Below, in pieces: positions 9,005-18,343 of a stretch of DNA of 64,000 nt. The notes under the pieces are model-generated. The model did not search any database. It saw nothing but the letters and a program-made list of their open reading frames with translations, and was not told the DNA's origin. Position 1 is the first letter of the stretch. Every line of letters starts with the position of its first letter. Source of the stretch: Rhabditoides inermis (lineage: Eukaryota; Nematoda; Chromadorea; Rhabditida; Rhabditidae); contig CAWZYM010000183.1 in assembly GCA_963966185.1 (NCBI GenBank), positions 208,501 through 272,500 of the forward strand. Direction: 5' to 3'. Position numbers and translations under genes: made by a program.

Positions 9005-11867
9005 CAGTCCGGTATGCGCAGGTTTGTGTTAGTATTTGTAAACGTTTTATGCATGCGCTTTTGTTGAATTGGGTCAAGACAAAGTGACTCTCTTTACGCA
9101 AGTACTTTTGAGAGATAATATATGTGCTTTTATTGAATTTCATAGAAATTTCTTCTCTTACTGATTGTCAAGCTCTTTTGTTCATTATTATGCACATAAC
9201 AAAGATGAATGACGCAATTTGACGGGGTGGTAGCAAATTATTGAATATACTACATATCACCACGCGCTCTCTCGCGCGCTCTCTCTCTCGCACCCCTGGA
9301 AACGACACCCACACGCTGGCCTGCCGACTCATGAGTGCGCGAAATCGCTCATAACTTCTTTCGGAGAAAAGATACAAAGATGCCGTCAATTAGTGATCTG
9401 CCCTATGGAACCGTGCGAATCTAACTAACATAAATTGGAATACTTAACATTGTTGCTAACATGTCCTTTGGAAACGCTTCTTGAAAATTCTGGCGCGAGC
9501 CCTATCAAATCAAATCAAATACTTTATCCGGAATCGCATTTCATGAACATATACAATAGTGTATGCATGGGTCCTCGGGTGTTATAATGAGAAGCGCCGG
9601 GAGATGATCTGATTCCAAACTGCAGGTTCCTCGGTAGCCAGTCGTTTCCATTCCTTTCGTGCCCGCGTCTTCGTGAGATCTGGTAGCTCCGCTATGAAGT
9701 CATCTTCCCATTCCTTATACGGAGCTCCAATTCGACCAGGTCCTTTCGGTCTCCAAAGAATGACTTTCTTACTCCAGCGGTCATCGGTAGCTGTCAGCAT
9801 TTTCCTAGCGAACTTGAACTTTCTTTCCCTGGCTTCTTGTACAACGTCCCGTAGTCGCGTCTGCCTCCTAATCACATTGGAAGGTATATGGTCGAGAAGC
9901 GAAATTCCGAGAATTTGTCGCTCCATTTTTCCATTTTTCTTTGAACTGTCCGTAGTCGTATGAGGTCCTCCTTTCTCATTCCCCAGCTTTCGCATCCATA
10001 CGTTAGGCATGGCAGCACTCCTTGTCGAAAAACTTTTCTCTTGAGGTTCATTGGAGCACGGGGCAGTCGTAGGAAGTGTGCGTGTCGGTGGAAAGCCGCC
10101 CATCCAGATTGTATCCTTCGGGTCAGTTCGTCCTCCCGCTCATCCTTATCGCAGCTCAGCACTTGTCCCAGGTACACAAACTCTTGCACGTAGTCGATTG
10201 GTTCCTTCTCCAACTTGATCGGTGGCCTCGCCCGGGACGTCGTCATAACCACTGTCTTCTTTCGGTTGATAGCCAATCCAAACTCCTTGCTAGTCTTCGC
10301 CACTTCTCTCAGCATCTTCGTAGCTCCTTCAGCCGTCGTCGCGAACAGCGCCACATCATCGGCGTATGCCAAATGGGTCAGTCTCTTCCCGTCGATGTTG
10401 ATGCCAGCTCCTCGAAATTCGAAGAGGACCTTCTTGTATACTTCGGCTAGCACAGCATTGAAGATGTACGGGGAACAGGGACATCCTTGGCGCGCTCCTT
10501 TGCTTACTTCGATTTCTGCTTTCTCCTTCCGCACTGCAATTCTTGTCTTTCCAGCTCGATAAACCGCTTGCATGACTCGGACATATGCAGCATCCACTCC
10601 GTGTCTCTCCAGCGCGGCCCACGCGTCCTCGAATTCGATAGAGTCGTAGGCTTTGCTATAGTCAATGAAGACTATATAGAGGTTTTTCTTGTAGCGGTAC
10701 GACTTATAAATCAATTCGCGTGTCGTCAGGATGTGGTCTGCACATGCGAATCCGCTCCTGAATCCGGCTTGCTCCACAGGTTGGTGTTCCTCGAGGGTGA
10801 GCGAGCCCTATTCTAAGCCAAAAGAGAGGGCGCTGTGCGCCCTCTCTAATATGTGAAATACGCTCTCTTCTTTTTCCAGGCGTACATGTCGTCGTCTGCT
10901 CGCTCGTGTTGTCCCGTGTGCCGCGTCTACTACGGATTCCCGCGAGGAAACATGCCCGACAAGGCCAAGATGAGCCATGCGATTGTGAGTCGGGAGGATA
11001 CGGTAGATGACTGGAACACTGTACTTGTGAGTAGATCGACGATCCCCTTCCCGGCTTCGAGAACGAGTCGACTCAGACGTACGTGATCATTTACGACATT
11101 CGCAGTGGAGTGCAGACGGTGAGAAGAGAGCGAGAGAGAGGGGGGAGAGAGGGAGGGAGGGAGAGAGAGAGGGAGGGAGAGCTATTCAGTTGATGCACCC
11201 TAACCCGGGAGTGCCGTTCGAGGGCACGCGCAGGACTGCGTATCTACCCGTCACCGAGAGGGGCACCAAGGTATGCGAACGAATCAGGATATCTCACATC
11301 TCACCGTGATACACTATGCCTATGATGTGAATGTGAAGTTGTTCCACGATTATGTAGGTGCTTCGTCTGCTGGAGAAGGCGTTCGAGTGTCGTCTCACGT
11401 TCACCATCGGCCGCTCGCTGACCACGGGAATGGACAACGTGGTCACCTGGGCCGGCATCCACCACAAGACCAGCTTCGGCGGGGGAGCCGACATGTGAGG
11501 GATTAGAGTGCTTGGATTACTGTACTGTATTGAATATTACATTGGTGTTTTGGGTACTTGGTTTACTGTAGTGAGTATTGCGTGGGTGGGAGAGCCGACA
11601 TGTGAGTGTTGGTGTTTGAGAGATGTGCTTTGGCGCTGATCTACTTCAGACTTCAGACGACAGCTGTATAAGTATTCGAATTTGACGTATTGATAGTCTT
11701 ATGGGTTTTTTTTCAATCTAACTGTGAGTATGCGAAAAGGACACATGTACCTGTGTTTTGAATACTGTGATTTCAGGTTTGGCTACCCGGATCGCACCTA
11801 CCTGGATAGGGTTCTGGAAGAATTGAGGGTGGCGGGAATTGTGGAGGAGATGCTGGACGGACAGTAG
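2518..11867 (+). CDS. dtx: Deltex-family E3 ubiquitin ligase, RING plus DTC domain (5' end outside window)
   Basis: Ten exons fit in phase: 2518-2600, 2692-2786, 2955-3036, 3077-3171, 3387-3497, 10880-10984, 11035-11118, 11190-11270, 11358-11494 and 11777-11867 (stop TAG), giving 320 visible residues. The first exon has an acceptor and no Met, so the gene starts upstream. Exons 5-6 encode a RING finger: CPVCLGDF, then CRHQFHEQC, then CCPVC. Exons 7-10 encode the Deltex C-terminal domain, with [50 protein letters not shown] and [16 protein letters not shown]. In this family the RING recruits ubiquitin-loaded E2 and the DTC domain binds ADP-ribose or NAD; the best known role is in Notch and DNA-damage signalling. 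The N-terminal part ([20 protein letters not shown]) is not recognised. Intron 5 (3498-10879) is 7.4 kb and filled with transposons; the other introns are 40-290 nt. GA-rich tracts follow several donors. A duplicate of the exon 9 end with its donor lies at 11588-11604. Confidence 0.93.
3905..4275 (-). pseudogene. Reverse transcriptase fragment (RTE-like), degraded
   Basis: Two minus-strand reading frames give pieces that line up with the better preserved RT at 9.5-10.8 kb: [20 protein letters not shown] (compare [20 protein letters not shown]) and [20 protein letters not shown] followed by NRKKT (compare [20 protein letters not shown]). The frame is broken between them and the YADD region is gone. 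It is a dead LINE remnant inside the TIR element. Confidence 0.6.
5271..5338 (-). other. tRNA-like module (pol III A/B boxes)
   Basis: On the minus strand there is an A-box-like TAGTGGTTAGCGAGTCGG and, about 30 nt on, a B-box GGTTCGATCCC preceded by GTGCCGG. The spacing is that of a tRNA gene. The ends do not form a convincing acceptor stem, so I call it a tRNA-derived module or pseudo-tRNA rather than a working tRNA. It sits between the inner ends of the TTA-flanked TIR element, upstream of its right arm. Confidence 0.55.
5491..8670 (-). mobile_element. Non-LTR retrotransposon (CR1/Jockey-like LINE), nearly full ORF2, GAAT target duplication
   Basis: The element is flanked by GAAT (5487-5490 and 8671-8674). 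The uninterrupted arm on the other side of the host transposon shows the empty site (revcomp of 3660-3675), which confirms the junctions. On the minus strand the 3' end carries AATAAAGATTATTAT and no poly(A), as in CR1-type elements. The 5' end carries four imperfect copies of GCACCCCTCGGGCC (8610-8670, read on the plus strand) just upstream of the ORF. No ORF1 is present, so the copy may be 5'-truncated or belong to a single-ORF type. Confidence 0.88.
5722..8613 (-). CDS. LINE ORF2: apurinic-type endonuclease plus reverse transcriptase
   Basis: This is an uninterrupted 963-residue ORF. The N-terminal third is an exonuclease-endonuclease-phosphatase domain: [41 protein letters not shown] and SPDHYSVM. 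The middle is a reverse transcriptase: [71 protein letters not shown] and the catalytic FADD ([10 protein letters not shown]). These motifs are those of the CR1/Jockey group. The enzyme nicks target DNA and copies its own RNA at the nick. With all motifs and no stop or frameshift, this copy is recent or still active. A first Met was chosen at 8613; no upstream start is available before the GC-rich repeats. Confidence 0.92.
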   Translation of the reverse strand: MLSQSVVCSDEPCIPDLLPAFVPKTKLSQITLCSFNARSIASIHKIKSMFEFIISKDIKVCLIQETWLDATKIPDAFLSNSEYSFIRLDRSFGNKKRGGGILAIIHKTLRFAEIASDNSGDYEVLAFDVFSEKSSLRFVNVYRPPNCPDSDSTKLLQTISKIITSRTIISGDFNLPKIDWQTLSTPRDKTSCEFLQFFNDNCFDQYVDFPSLKKGGSNILDLILCNDPTLVLSIEKDETLRSPDHYSVMCTLNITCNCTVQQSKPRFNYRKADYDKINHDIASVDWKSALAKDKSVQQNYSTFIKIVRSTVEKNTPFYRHTNSNRHVLPKSILDMYKKKKVLWKNYHISDEAKSEYKLLSRKIRKAVRKYYSNLEEKCLSEPNGVFRYVRSKLKLASQIPALMPTTAHDSVAVADEDKAECFKNQFSSAFTIDNNKVPPQIPALPPLNLTINLEPYHIYEYLKRQPTKFSFSKEGINQYIMKRCCVSLAEPLSLIFKQSYFQSDLPDEWKISYVIPIFKKGLKSKPENYRPVSLTSPVCRVFEKIIADCIHLNMKHRFSSVQYGFLKKRSCVGQLLSTINDWQQNLVNSKVDCVYFDFQKAFDKVSHPKLLYKIDKFGINSKSKLHLWIAKFLSNRIAYVRVNECLSSPFSVTSGVPQGSVLGPLLFLIFINDIVNCMNSGTKCNIFADDLKAYSSDFTSLQGSINNVVDWSDVWQLPIASNKTQVLQIQNKSHQRNYEIKGVPLENAKVVRDLGIFVDSELKFHSHVEIVTKITSAKVEHILRAFTSKDLTLYTRLFHTYIRPCIEYGTEIFNPSSKSLLTKRLEAPLRKFSREAVRRCQPEQDIPTFPHRLQLMGTQSLYERRIHKDIITLYKIITSQIYVDPSIIPKIKSRFHNTRSHNVQLHVPSNFKNTNWFTPRASKLWNSLPSKLSEIATVDALKILLSKIDFSEFGPPPSFLCMR
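8751..9120. repeat. Foldback element: 104-bp inverted arms around a TC microsatellite
   Basis: The arm 8751-8854 is an almost perfect reverse complement of 9014-9120 (shared words include CAAAAGTACTTGCGTAAAG, TTTGTCTTGACCCAATTC, AGCGCATGCATAAAACG). The loop 8855-9013 is mostly TC repeat. No ORF lies in it. It is a small non-autonomous foldback or MITE-like element in Deltex intron 5. Confidence 0.8.
9503..10816 (-). pseudogene. RTE-like LINE, 5'-truncated, reverse transcriptase with one frameshift
   Basis: The minus-strand frame from about 10810 encodes an [63 protein letters not shown] and YLGQVLSCD, then the RTE-type C-terminal part ([14 protein letters not shown]). A tandem duplication of the 8-mer AAAAATGG (plus-strand 9922-9937) shifts the frame. 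The next frame continues with [16 protein letters not shown] through [11 protein letters not shown] and stops near 9585. The 3' end is CCGGATAAAG followed by ATTTG repeats (9503-9520 region). The endonuclease part is missing. Relation to RTE is inferred from motifs. Confidence 0.85.
10823..10847. repeat. Perfect 11-bp inverted repeat (hairpin)
   Basis: AGAGAGGGCGC and GCGCCCTCTCT are separated by TGT. It lies 33 nt upstream of the Deltex exon 6 start, between the 5' truncation point of the RTE copy and the acceptor. It could be a transposon scar; no function is evident. Confidence 0.6.
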
Positions 11868-12252
11868 AACAGTAGAAGAGGGTACTGTAGGGATTGTGAG
11901 TACGGTATGTGATGTAGATTTGTATAGAGAAAGAGAAGACGATAATGTTACTGTTTACGGTGTGATACTACGTGTTGCATCTTTGTATAACATCCTGTGA
12001 TTTTTAGAAATTCAAGTTCGTGTCTTATTCACTCGATTTGTTTTACGTGTTACTCGCGACCTCATCAGATTTTTTGACTGGAATTTCGAGAAGATTGTTT
12101 TGTGCCATTTGCTTATTTGAAAAGAAGATAAACGCTTTACTTTTATTGTTTCTGATAGTTTGTTATGGTTTAAATCGGTCACAATCACCGTTAGATATCG
12201 AGATATCGTTTGTTACCAATTTCAAAAAGAAACTCAAGGTGTTGTCCACACA

Positions 12253-12259
12253 GTGAGGG
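12253..12259 (+). promoter_or_regulatory. Possible trans-splice acceptor in front of the GATAD1-like start codon
   Basis: CCACACAG ends at 12253, six bases before the ATG at 12260, and 386 bases after the Deltex stop. This is the arrangement expected for a spliced-leader acceptor of a downstream operon gene in nematodes. It could also be the end of an ordinary 5'-UTR intron. Confidence 0.4.
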
Positions 12260-15200
12260 ATGAAGAAGGGTCGATCTTCATTGTCGTCGGGAAAACGGTG
12301 AGAGGAGGGAGAGGAAGAGAGAGAGAGAGAAAGAGAGGTATAAGCAGGCGCAATTGCAGCGAGTATCCTCCGGGGTACGTGGAGCGTCGCGGTCGCAAGC
12401 CGGGCAGCGGCCGCCCCAAGAAGGGCGGCGTCGGAGCGGCCGCAGCGGTGGGCGATATGATTGTTGATTTGTTTGTTTGTTGCTTATCAACATGGTTATG
12501 ACATTTACTGTTATGTTAGCATAATTGGTGGTTTCTATTGCTACTTATGGTTTCTTTTGGATGTTTTGACATGTGCCATCATGTCACATGATCTCCTACC
12601 TTTTTGCGATTCTTCTTGCGATTGTTGCGTATATCACTGATTAGCGTTCTCGGAGAGCGGCACTTCATTCTTTTTGGGTGATTCTGATTCGAGGGTCATG
12701 ATGATTGTGGAAAAAACGGCATTGAGTGTTTGAGAAACGCATGAAACGTAGATTGTGTTGATTATTTGATGTTTCTGTTCATTTCCATACCGCGTAGTTT
12801 TTGATAATGTGATAATGACTCTATTTAGTTGTACACGTACGGCTCGTCTTCGGGCGGCGGCATCGCAGCGAGGCGGGCGAGTGCGCGCAACGCCGCCAAG
12901 CTGAGGGCAAAGGACGCCAATGCGTGAGTCGGAGACACGAGCTCAGTGAGATCAGGAATCGTACGAAAAGAAGCGTATTGTAGTAGGGAGTATAGTAGTA
13001 GTCGTAGTCTATAGTAGTATAGTCTATAGTAGTAGTAATAATAATAATAATAATAATAATGGTTTATCCATAGGCGCAGACAAAACACACTACACGAAAT
13101 ACAAACTGGTGCGGAATGTACAAAGGTTTAGTGTTTAGTCCCCGGATGGGTCCTTGGAGGGTATTGCTCCCTATAGCAAAGCCTCATCCGGTGGGTAGCA
13201 TCTTTCGAGAATCTTCTTCCTTCTTCCATATAGAGTATGCGGCCTTGATTCGTCTTCGAACGCGTGAGCCATATGGACCACGTTGCCTCTAACGTCGAAC
13301 GTTCTCGAACTTCTCTCGACCATTTGCATAATTGCTTACGGTTGATCCATTCGTCATCATCACGTTGCGAAATCCAAATCCGTGAGTTACCCACTAGTGC
13401 ACTCCCAACAGGCTTATTCGGCTCCTCCTTATCGTCTCACAGTGAACGGCTCCGGACATCGATCGATGACAGTGACGTACTTCTCTTCCGGTCGCGGGTG
13501 CCGCCGTCGCCCTTCAGTTCGATTTCGCTTTGTACCTTCTTTTCCTCCAATCGAGAATCCGCGCTTCGCCCTACTAGTGCACTCCCAACAGGCTTAATCG
13601 GCGTCGCCTTATCGTCTCACAGTGAACGGCCTCAATTCGAGAATCAGTTGATATCAGTATAGTCTATAGTAGTAGGGAGTAGGGTGGTAGAAGACTGCAA
13701 TGCATGAGTCGAGTCTCATTGCTATCCGATCAAAGACGGTATTCCTTTTGAAAGGACGCTAGCGCGTGAATCCACGGATACGATCTGAGTGAGATTAGGA
13801 ATAGTACGAAAGGAAGCATATTGTAGTAAGGAGTAGGGTGGTGAAGGACTCTAACGCGTGGGTCGAGTCTAGTGATGGTACCAATTTGTAAACCAAACTG
13901 GCCGAGAAATGACGTTCTCAAATCTTAACAGAACCGAAAAATTCTTTTTCAACCAGAGAAATGACCGAGCCAAAATTTTGGTAACAGAAAAAAACGGTTT
14001 TCGGAAAACCAACCGGTCTTGGCAGAAACCAAAAAAATTGGTAGTAAATTTTAATTTCTCATTTGTGATCATTTTCGATTTGATTCTTGCGCTCATTGTT
14101 CTGTTCTCGTTTCAAAGTAGCGGTGTGATAAAATCAAGTAAATTCAAATGATCTCTCCCCCCATCATTTCACGACCGACCGAGCCAACCAAAAACAGGCC
14201 TATTACAATGAGTAACAGAAACCAAACGTTTCGGCTTTCTGGACCGAAAACCAAAAATTTCTGTTATTGACAATGACCGAGCCAAAACATTTTGGTTTAA
14301 AGGATTTATCCGGACAATGTATTATTCCCTGATCTTCAGGATGGGTCGCTTTCGTTTTCTGCAATAAATACGAGTTTTGAAGTTGTTTGCTGTTTGCGCA
14401 GAAAATTTGATAAAAATACAAACAATTTTTCCACGTTGATACAATTTCAAAAGAAGGTTTCATTGACGAGAACAAAAGCGACCCCAACATGAAGATCAGG
14501 CAAGATTACATTGTCCGGATAAATCCTTTAAATGACGCTGTTATCAGAAAATGTTGGCTAACCAGACGAAAACCAAAATTTTGGTACCATCACTAGTCGA
14601 GTCTCATTGCTATCCGATGGAACACAGTATTGGTTGGAAAGCAAGCGCGTGACTCGGAGTATGTTTTGTATCTAATGAGACAGGAGGACAGCCTGTTTTT
14701 TTGTGTAGTTCGACTCGTGTCCGTTAGGAGTTATCGTTGTTATCGAAAGGACGCTAAAGCTGACGGCGAAAGACATCAATGCGTTGGAGACACGTTTTGA
14801 GTTATATACGAATTCGTAGTCGTGGTTTGGTGAGGCATACAATAGTAGGACCGAGACTTTCTTACTGAACAGTTGTGAGGTTCAGATGGAAGCGCCAACA
14901 GCTGTCGTCTGCGCTGGTGCAGCGTTATGCGAGCAGGAGGAGCATACTGTTCAAGGTGGGATTTCATAAGTATTATATTACATTGTTATCAATTACAATT
15001 AAATTAATTACAACTCAATTACAATTACACTTACGTTGTCATATGTTACAATATATAAAATCAAGAGTCAGAACTATTGTTTGATTAGTTTTTCGTCGAT
15101 ATCATAGTAAACCTGTGAAACATAGAGGTTGCGTCTTTTTTTCTGGCACACCTAGATTGCACGAGGCATCCGAAGTGATAAAGTCTCTTTGGTATGGATT

Positions 15201-17247
15201 ATAAAAGAGTAGATTGGAACATATCGAAACAGTTTTTTTTTAAATTTTGAATTGTGAAATATGTTTGTTTCCACGTAGATCAATGAGCAGACTTGTACTG
15301 TTTGCGTTGCAGTCGGTGTGTCCGTTCCGATCGAAAAAACCTGTAAGCATCCCCATATTCACCCATTATTCCTCATATCCCGATTTGCAGTCGGTGCGCC
15401 CCCTGCGCTCGTCGACCCTCCGCGCGGCGACCATCAGTCGACAGGTGGTGTGGCAGGCGGAGACGGTGGGGGGGGGAGGGAGGGTGTGTGAATGAGCAGA
15501 GAGGGTATTGGGGCATATTCGGATGTGGTAGAGAAACGGGGGGAAGATGTGGAGTGAGTAGTGCAAGTGCGACAAGAGTGATGAGAAGTGACAATGTGTA
15601 TGTGAATGTGGAAATGGCATATCGTGTGAGAGAGCGTGGTATGCGAATGGTCATGGTGGATGTGATTGTTGTGTTGCAGGCGCAGGCCATCTCGGTAGGT
15701 GACGTGGTGTCGGCGGTGGATGAAGAGGACGGGCAGAAGTACTATGCACAGGTGGGAAGGGAGAGGGGGAGAGGGAAGAGAGAGAGAGGGAGAGAGAGGG
15801 AGGGAGGGAAAGCAGAGGAGAGAGAGGAGGAGGGGGGGGGGGAGAGGGGGAAGGTGGACGATGGGTGATGGAGAGAGAGGAACACACAGGGAGGGAAAGA
15901 GAGAGAGAGAAAGAGAGAGAGAGAGAGGGAGGGGAGACGCGGAGGAGAAATGGAAAGTGGGGAGGGGAAGAGAGAGAAGAAGAGTCTATTTCAGGTGCGT
16001 GCCCTGCTCACCGACCCGTGCGGCAGGAACACTGCCATACTCACGTGGTAGGTGTTTTTTTCGGGACTCATAATGACATTATAGATAATGAATGATGTCG
16101 TTATATCATCAGACGTTGAAACATATGTGTTGTTGTAATTATATATATGCTCCTAGATAACTAAATGTTGAGAAATTGTATTTTTATATTTCTTTATGCC
16201 TCACTCGCCTGTCGCACACATCTCTCTTTTCAAGACTTGTTAGTCTGATCAATTACTGTAATTGTTTGGTACACTTGCTCTTTGCAGGCTGATCCCGCGT
16301 CGCTCGGCGCCCGATGCACACGTGTTCGCGGCGGAACACTTTGTGCACGGGGTCGTCGACAGGGTGCAGTACCCGGTGGAGGTGGGTAAGGAGAGAGAGA
16401 AGAGGGGGGGGGGTGAGAGGAGAGAGAAAGGGGGAGAAAGAGAGAGGGAGGAGAGAGGGAGAGGGAGGGGGGAGATGAGAGAGGGAGATAGAGGAGATAA
16501 GGGGAGGGGAAAGAGAGGGAGGGGGAGCGAGAGAGAGGAGAGAAGGGGAGGGAAAGAGAAAGAGAGAGAGAGGGGGGAGAAGGGGAGAGAGAGGAGAGAG
16601 GGAGAGAGGGAGGGGGGGAGAGAAAGAGAAGAGAGAGATGAGGAAGGGAGGGGGAGAGAGAGGAGAGAGAGAAAGAGGAGAGAGGGAGGAGGAGGAGGAG
16701 GGAGATATAGAGAGGGGAGAGAGAGGAGAGAGAGAGGGAGGAAGAAGATGGTAATATTCTGTATAGACGATGGATATGTGCTGAACGGTCACGGAGTTGT
16801 CTGATGGAGTGCTGAAGTAAAAATGCACGCGTAGAAAAACATGATTTCTAGTATTATTTTTTGGCAAAGCGACGATATGTTTCAGTGCATTGTGAGGTTC
16901 CGTGACAGGCGATTCATTTAATCCTTTCATAAGTGATACCCTACCAGTGATACCCTACTCTTATAAGTAAATTTATGTTTTCAGTCTCTCCGTTACGAGT
17001 GCGCTCGTCCGTCGCTGGCGGCGTATCACAGGAGATGGCAGAGGGCGGACTGCGAGAGGGAGACGATTAGGCAGAGACTAAGGGAACAGGCGGCCGAACT
17101 GACCAGGGTGGGAGGGAGCTCTGTCTCTGTCTCTTTGTCTCTCTCTCTCTCTCTCTCTCATTGGCTCTTCTTCAGGTAGCTGCGGAGGAGCTGATGCGCA
17201 TCGGAGAGTCGTCGCTGCTGCATCCGGGAGACCTGGATGGATACTGA
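12260..17247 (+). CDS. GATAD1: GATAD1-like chromatin protein, lacking the GATA finger, with an AT-hook-like start
   Basis: Eleven exons keep phase throughout: 12260-12297, 12360-12447, 12829-12923, 14886-14955, 15313-15342, 15391-15465, 15680-15751, 15995-16047, 16288-16381, 16985-17107 and 17176-17247 (TGA). They total 269 residues, close to the vertebrate protein. The diagnostic block is VGDVVSAVDEEDGQKYYAQ (138-156), followed by TAILTWLIPRRSAP, then the SLRYECARPS region. These match the conserved C-terminal half of GATAD1, a subunit of EMSY/KDM5/SIN3-type complexes that reads H3K4me3. The usual N-terminal GATA zinc finger (two CxxC pairs) is absent. Instead residues 22-34 read RRGRKPGSGRPKK, an AT-hook-like stretch. 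The C-terminal end has a basic coiled segment (RRWQRADCERETIRQRLREQ). The 2-kb intron 3 holds a LINE fragment, a hAT MITE and duplicated exon-edge sequence; exon 5 is only 30 nt. Confidence 0.85.
13020..13394 (-). pseudogene. LINE 3' fragment with (ATT)n tail
   Basis: On the minus strand an open stretch of 88 codons (DDDEWINRKQLCKWSREV, YREQYPP) is followed by TGGATAAACC and an ATT repeat tail at 13030-13064. GGATAA plus a short simple tail is the 3' end seen in the other RTE-like copies in this window. It is 5'-truncated and lies in intron 3 of the GATAD1-like gene. The protein match to the RTE C terminus is weak, so the tail is the main evidence. Confidence 0.45.
13393..13630. repeat. Two direct 58-bp repeats
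   Basis: 13393-13450 and 13573-13630 share ACTAGTGCACTCCCAACAGG and the end ATCGTCTCACAGTGAACGGC with few differences, 122 bases apart. They are non-coding and intronic, and may be a small tandem duplication or paired repeat ends. Confidence 0.7.
13870..14595. mobile_element. hAT-type non-autonomous MITE with 8-bp target duplication
   Basis: The ends are TAGTGATGGTACCAA and its inverted copy TTGGTACCATCACTA. Both are flanked by GTCGAGTC (13862-13869 and 14596-14603), an 8-bp target duplication as hAT transposases make. The TAGTGATGG terminus also resembles hAT ends. A tandem copy of the target at 13705-13728 (GTCGAGTCTCATTGCTATCC) shows the unoccupied site. The interior (726 bp) has subterminal CCAAAA/TTTTGG words and no transposase. 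Confidence 0.87.
15760..15975 (+). repeat. GA-rich purine tract
   Basis: Intron 7 of the GATAD1-like gene is almost wholly GA/GGA repeat starting behind the donor at 15752. Long open frames through it are artefacts of the repeat. Confidence 0.9.
16384..16745 (+). repeat. GA/GGA microsatellite, about 360 bp
   Basis: Degenerate GA-rich repeat starting right behind the exon 9 donor of the GATAD1-like gene. The 225-codon antisense and 180-codon sense open frames here are low-complexity (Ser/Leu/Pro or Arg/Glu/Gly) and are not genes. Confidence 0.95.
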
Positions 17248-17383
17248 CACGCCCACCTTGGCCCCGCCCACTCTGTTCGCGAGCTCATGAGATCTCATGG
17301 TTGTTGAGTTGCTAGATACACTTTGTTTTACTCACCTCGATTGTACATTTGAATACGCTATAGAAGTTGTCATTTACGGAAAT

Positions 17384-17389
17384 AATAAA
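17384..17389 (+). terminator. Poly(A) signal AATAAA of the GATAD1-like gene
   Basis: AATAAA lies 137 nt after the stop codon and is followed by a T-rich stretch. It is the first such hexamer downstream of the stop on this strand. From here to 18343 there is about 950 bp without a recognised gene. It contains a TC microsatellite (17607-17645), GC-rich sequence (17880-18040), and a short GATTCCGGATAAAT word at about 18200 that resembles the LINE 3' ends. Confidence 0.6.
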
Positions 17390-17609
17390 CATTTTTTGCT
17401 GAATTGTATAAATTGTGATGTGATGTTCGCATGCATTAACCATTGGTTTAACACCATTGATAATATTTTGCGGCGTGTGAATTCTTTCAGTCGTAACAAC
17501 CGCGGAAAGCCATGCATACGCCTCTCGTATTCATTTGCATGTGGCACTATCGATCGCCGGTGTGGGGGAAAAGAGCAACATAGTGCTCGTCTCTCGTCTC
17601 TCGTCTCTC

Positions 17610-17649
<40 letters not shown>

Positions 17650-18343
17650 ATTGCCAGATGACCACTGACTGGCTGGTGAGGTGGAAATTAGCGCAGTGCC
17701 TTTCCTTTGGTGTTTCCTGGTTTCCACTTTTCCCTCGACTCGTTGTACTTCTTTTGTCCCCGTGTTTTCTCGCGTACGAAAGGAGTGTTTGTGCGTGAGA
17801 GTGATAGCCATTTGGCCTCTCTCACAATGTATGCGCGTGGCGTGAATGCGAATTAGCATATTGCCGTGTATTAGATCGAGGTCGCAGAGAGCGCGCGCTG
17901 GCCGGAGAGCGCAGGCGGCCGGGGCAGTGCGAGAGAGTGCGCACGGAGTGGAGGGTGCGAGAGCGGCGAGGGGAATATGCAAATCAGGTGGAGCCGGGAT
18001 GGGCCGGCCGGCGGCGGCGGCAGTAGGGAGTGATGCAAATGAGGCGAGCGCACGGTTCGAATTGATTGCACCTTGTATTCTAACGTTTCGCTCGTTTGTG
18101 TAGAATCGATTTGAATCTTACTTGTTAATATTTCCTCTAGCTTGTCAACCATGATCTTAACCTACTGTATGCTGCCCTTCCAGTTGATTGTGATGTCATA
18201 ACGATTCCGGATAAATCTCTGACTCTTTGAATAATATGTCCTAATTCATTACTCATAGCTACGACACGCGACCGCATCATTACTTTGCCGCCCATAGTTT
18301 TTTGCAATGTGCTAATTTAATCACACATGTCCAGATTCCAGAA

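Noticed and set aside
9673..10816. Several plus-strand ORFs over the RTE-like copy
   Set aside because: They are antisense shadows of the reverse transcriptase, which has clear catalytic motifs on the minus strand.
12160..12501. 113-codon ORF (with RDEEGSIFIVVGK) as the start of the GATAD1-like protein
   Set aside because: It reads through a GA-rich intron in the wrong frame; the ATG at 12260 gives MKKGRSSLSSGKR and keeps phase with all later exons.
16253..16930. Open frames of 180-225 codons over GA/TC repeats (also 19063-19671, 21738-22493, 43726-44278, 15488-16073)
   Set aside because: They translate into Ser/Leu/Pro, Arg/Glu or Val/Ser periodic peptides, lie inside introns of supported genes, and exist only because the repeat has no stop codons.
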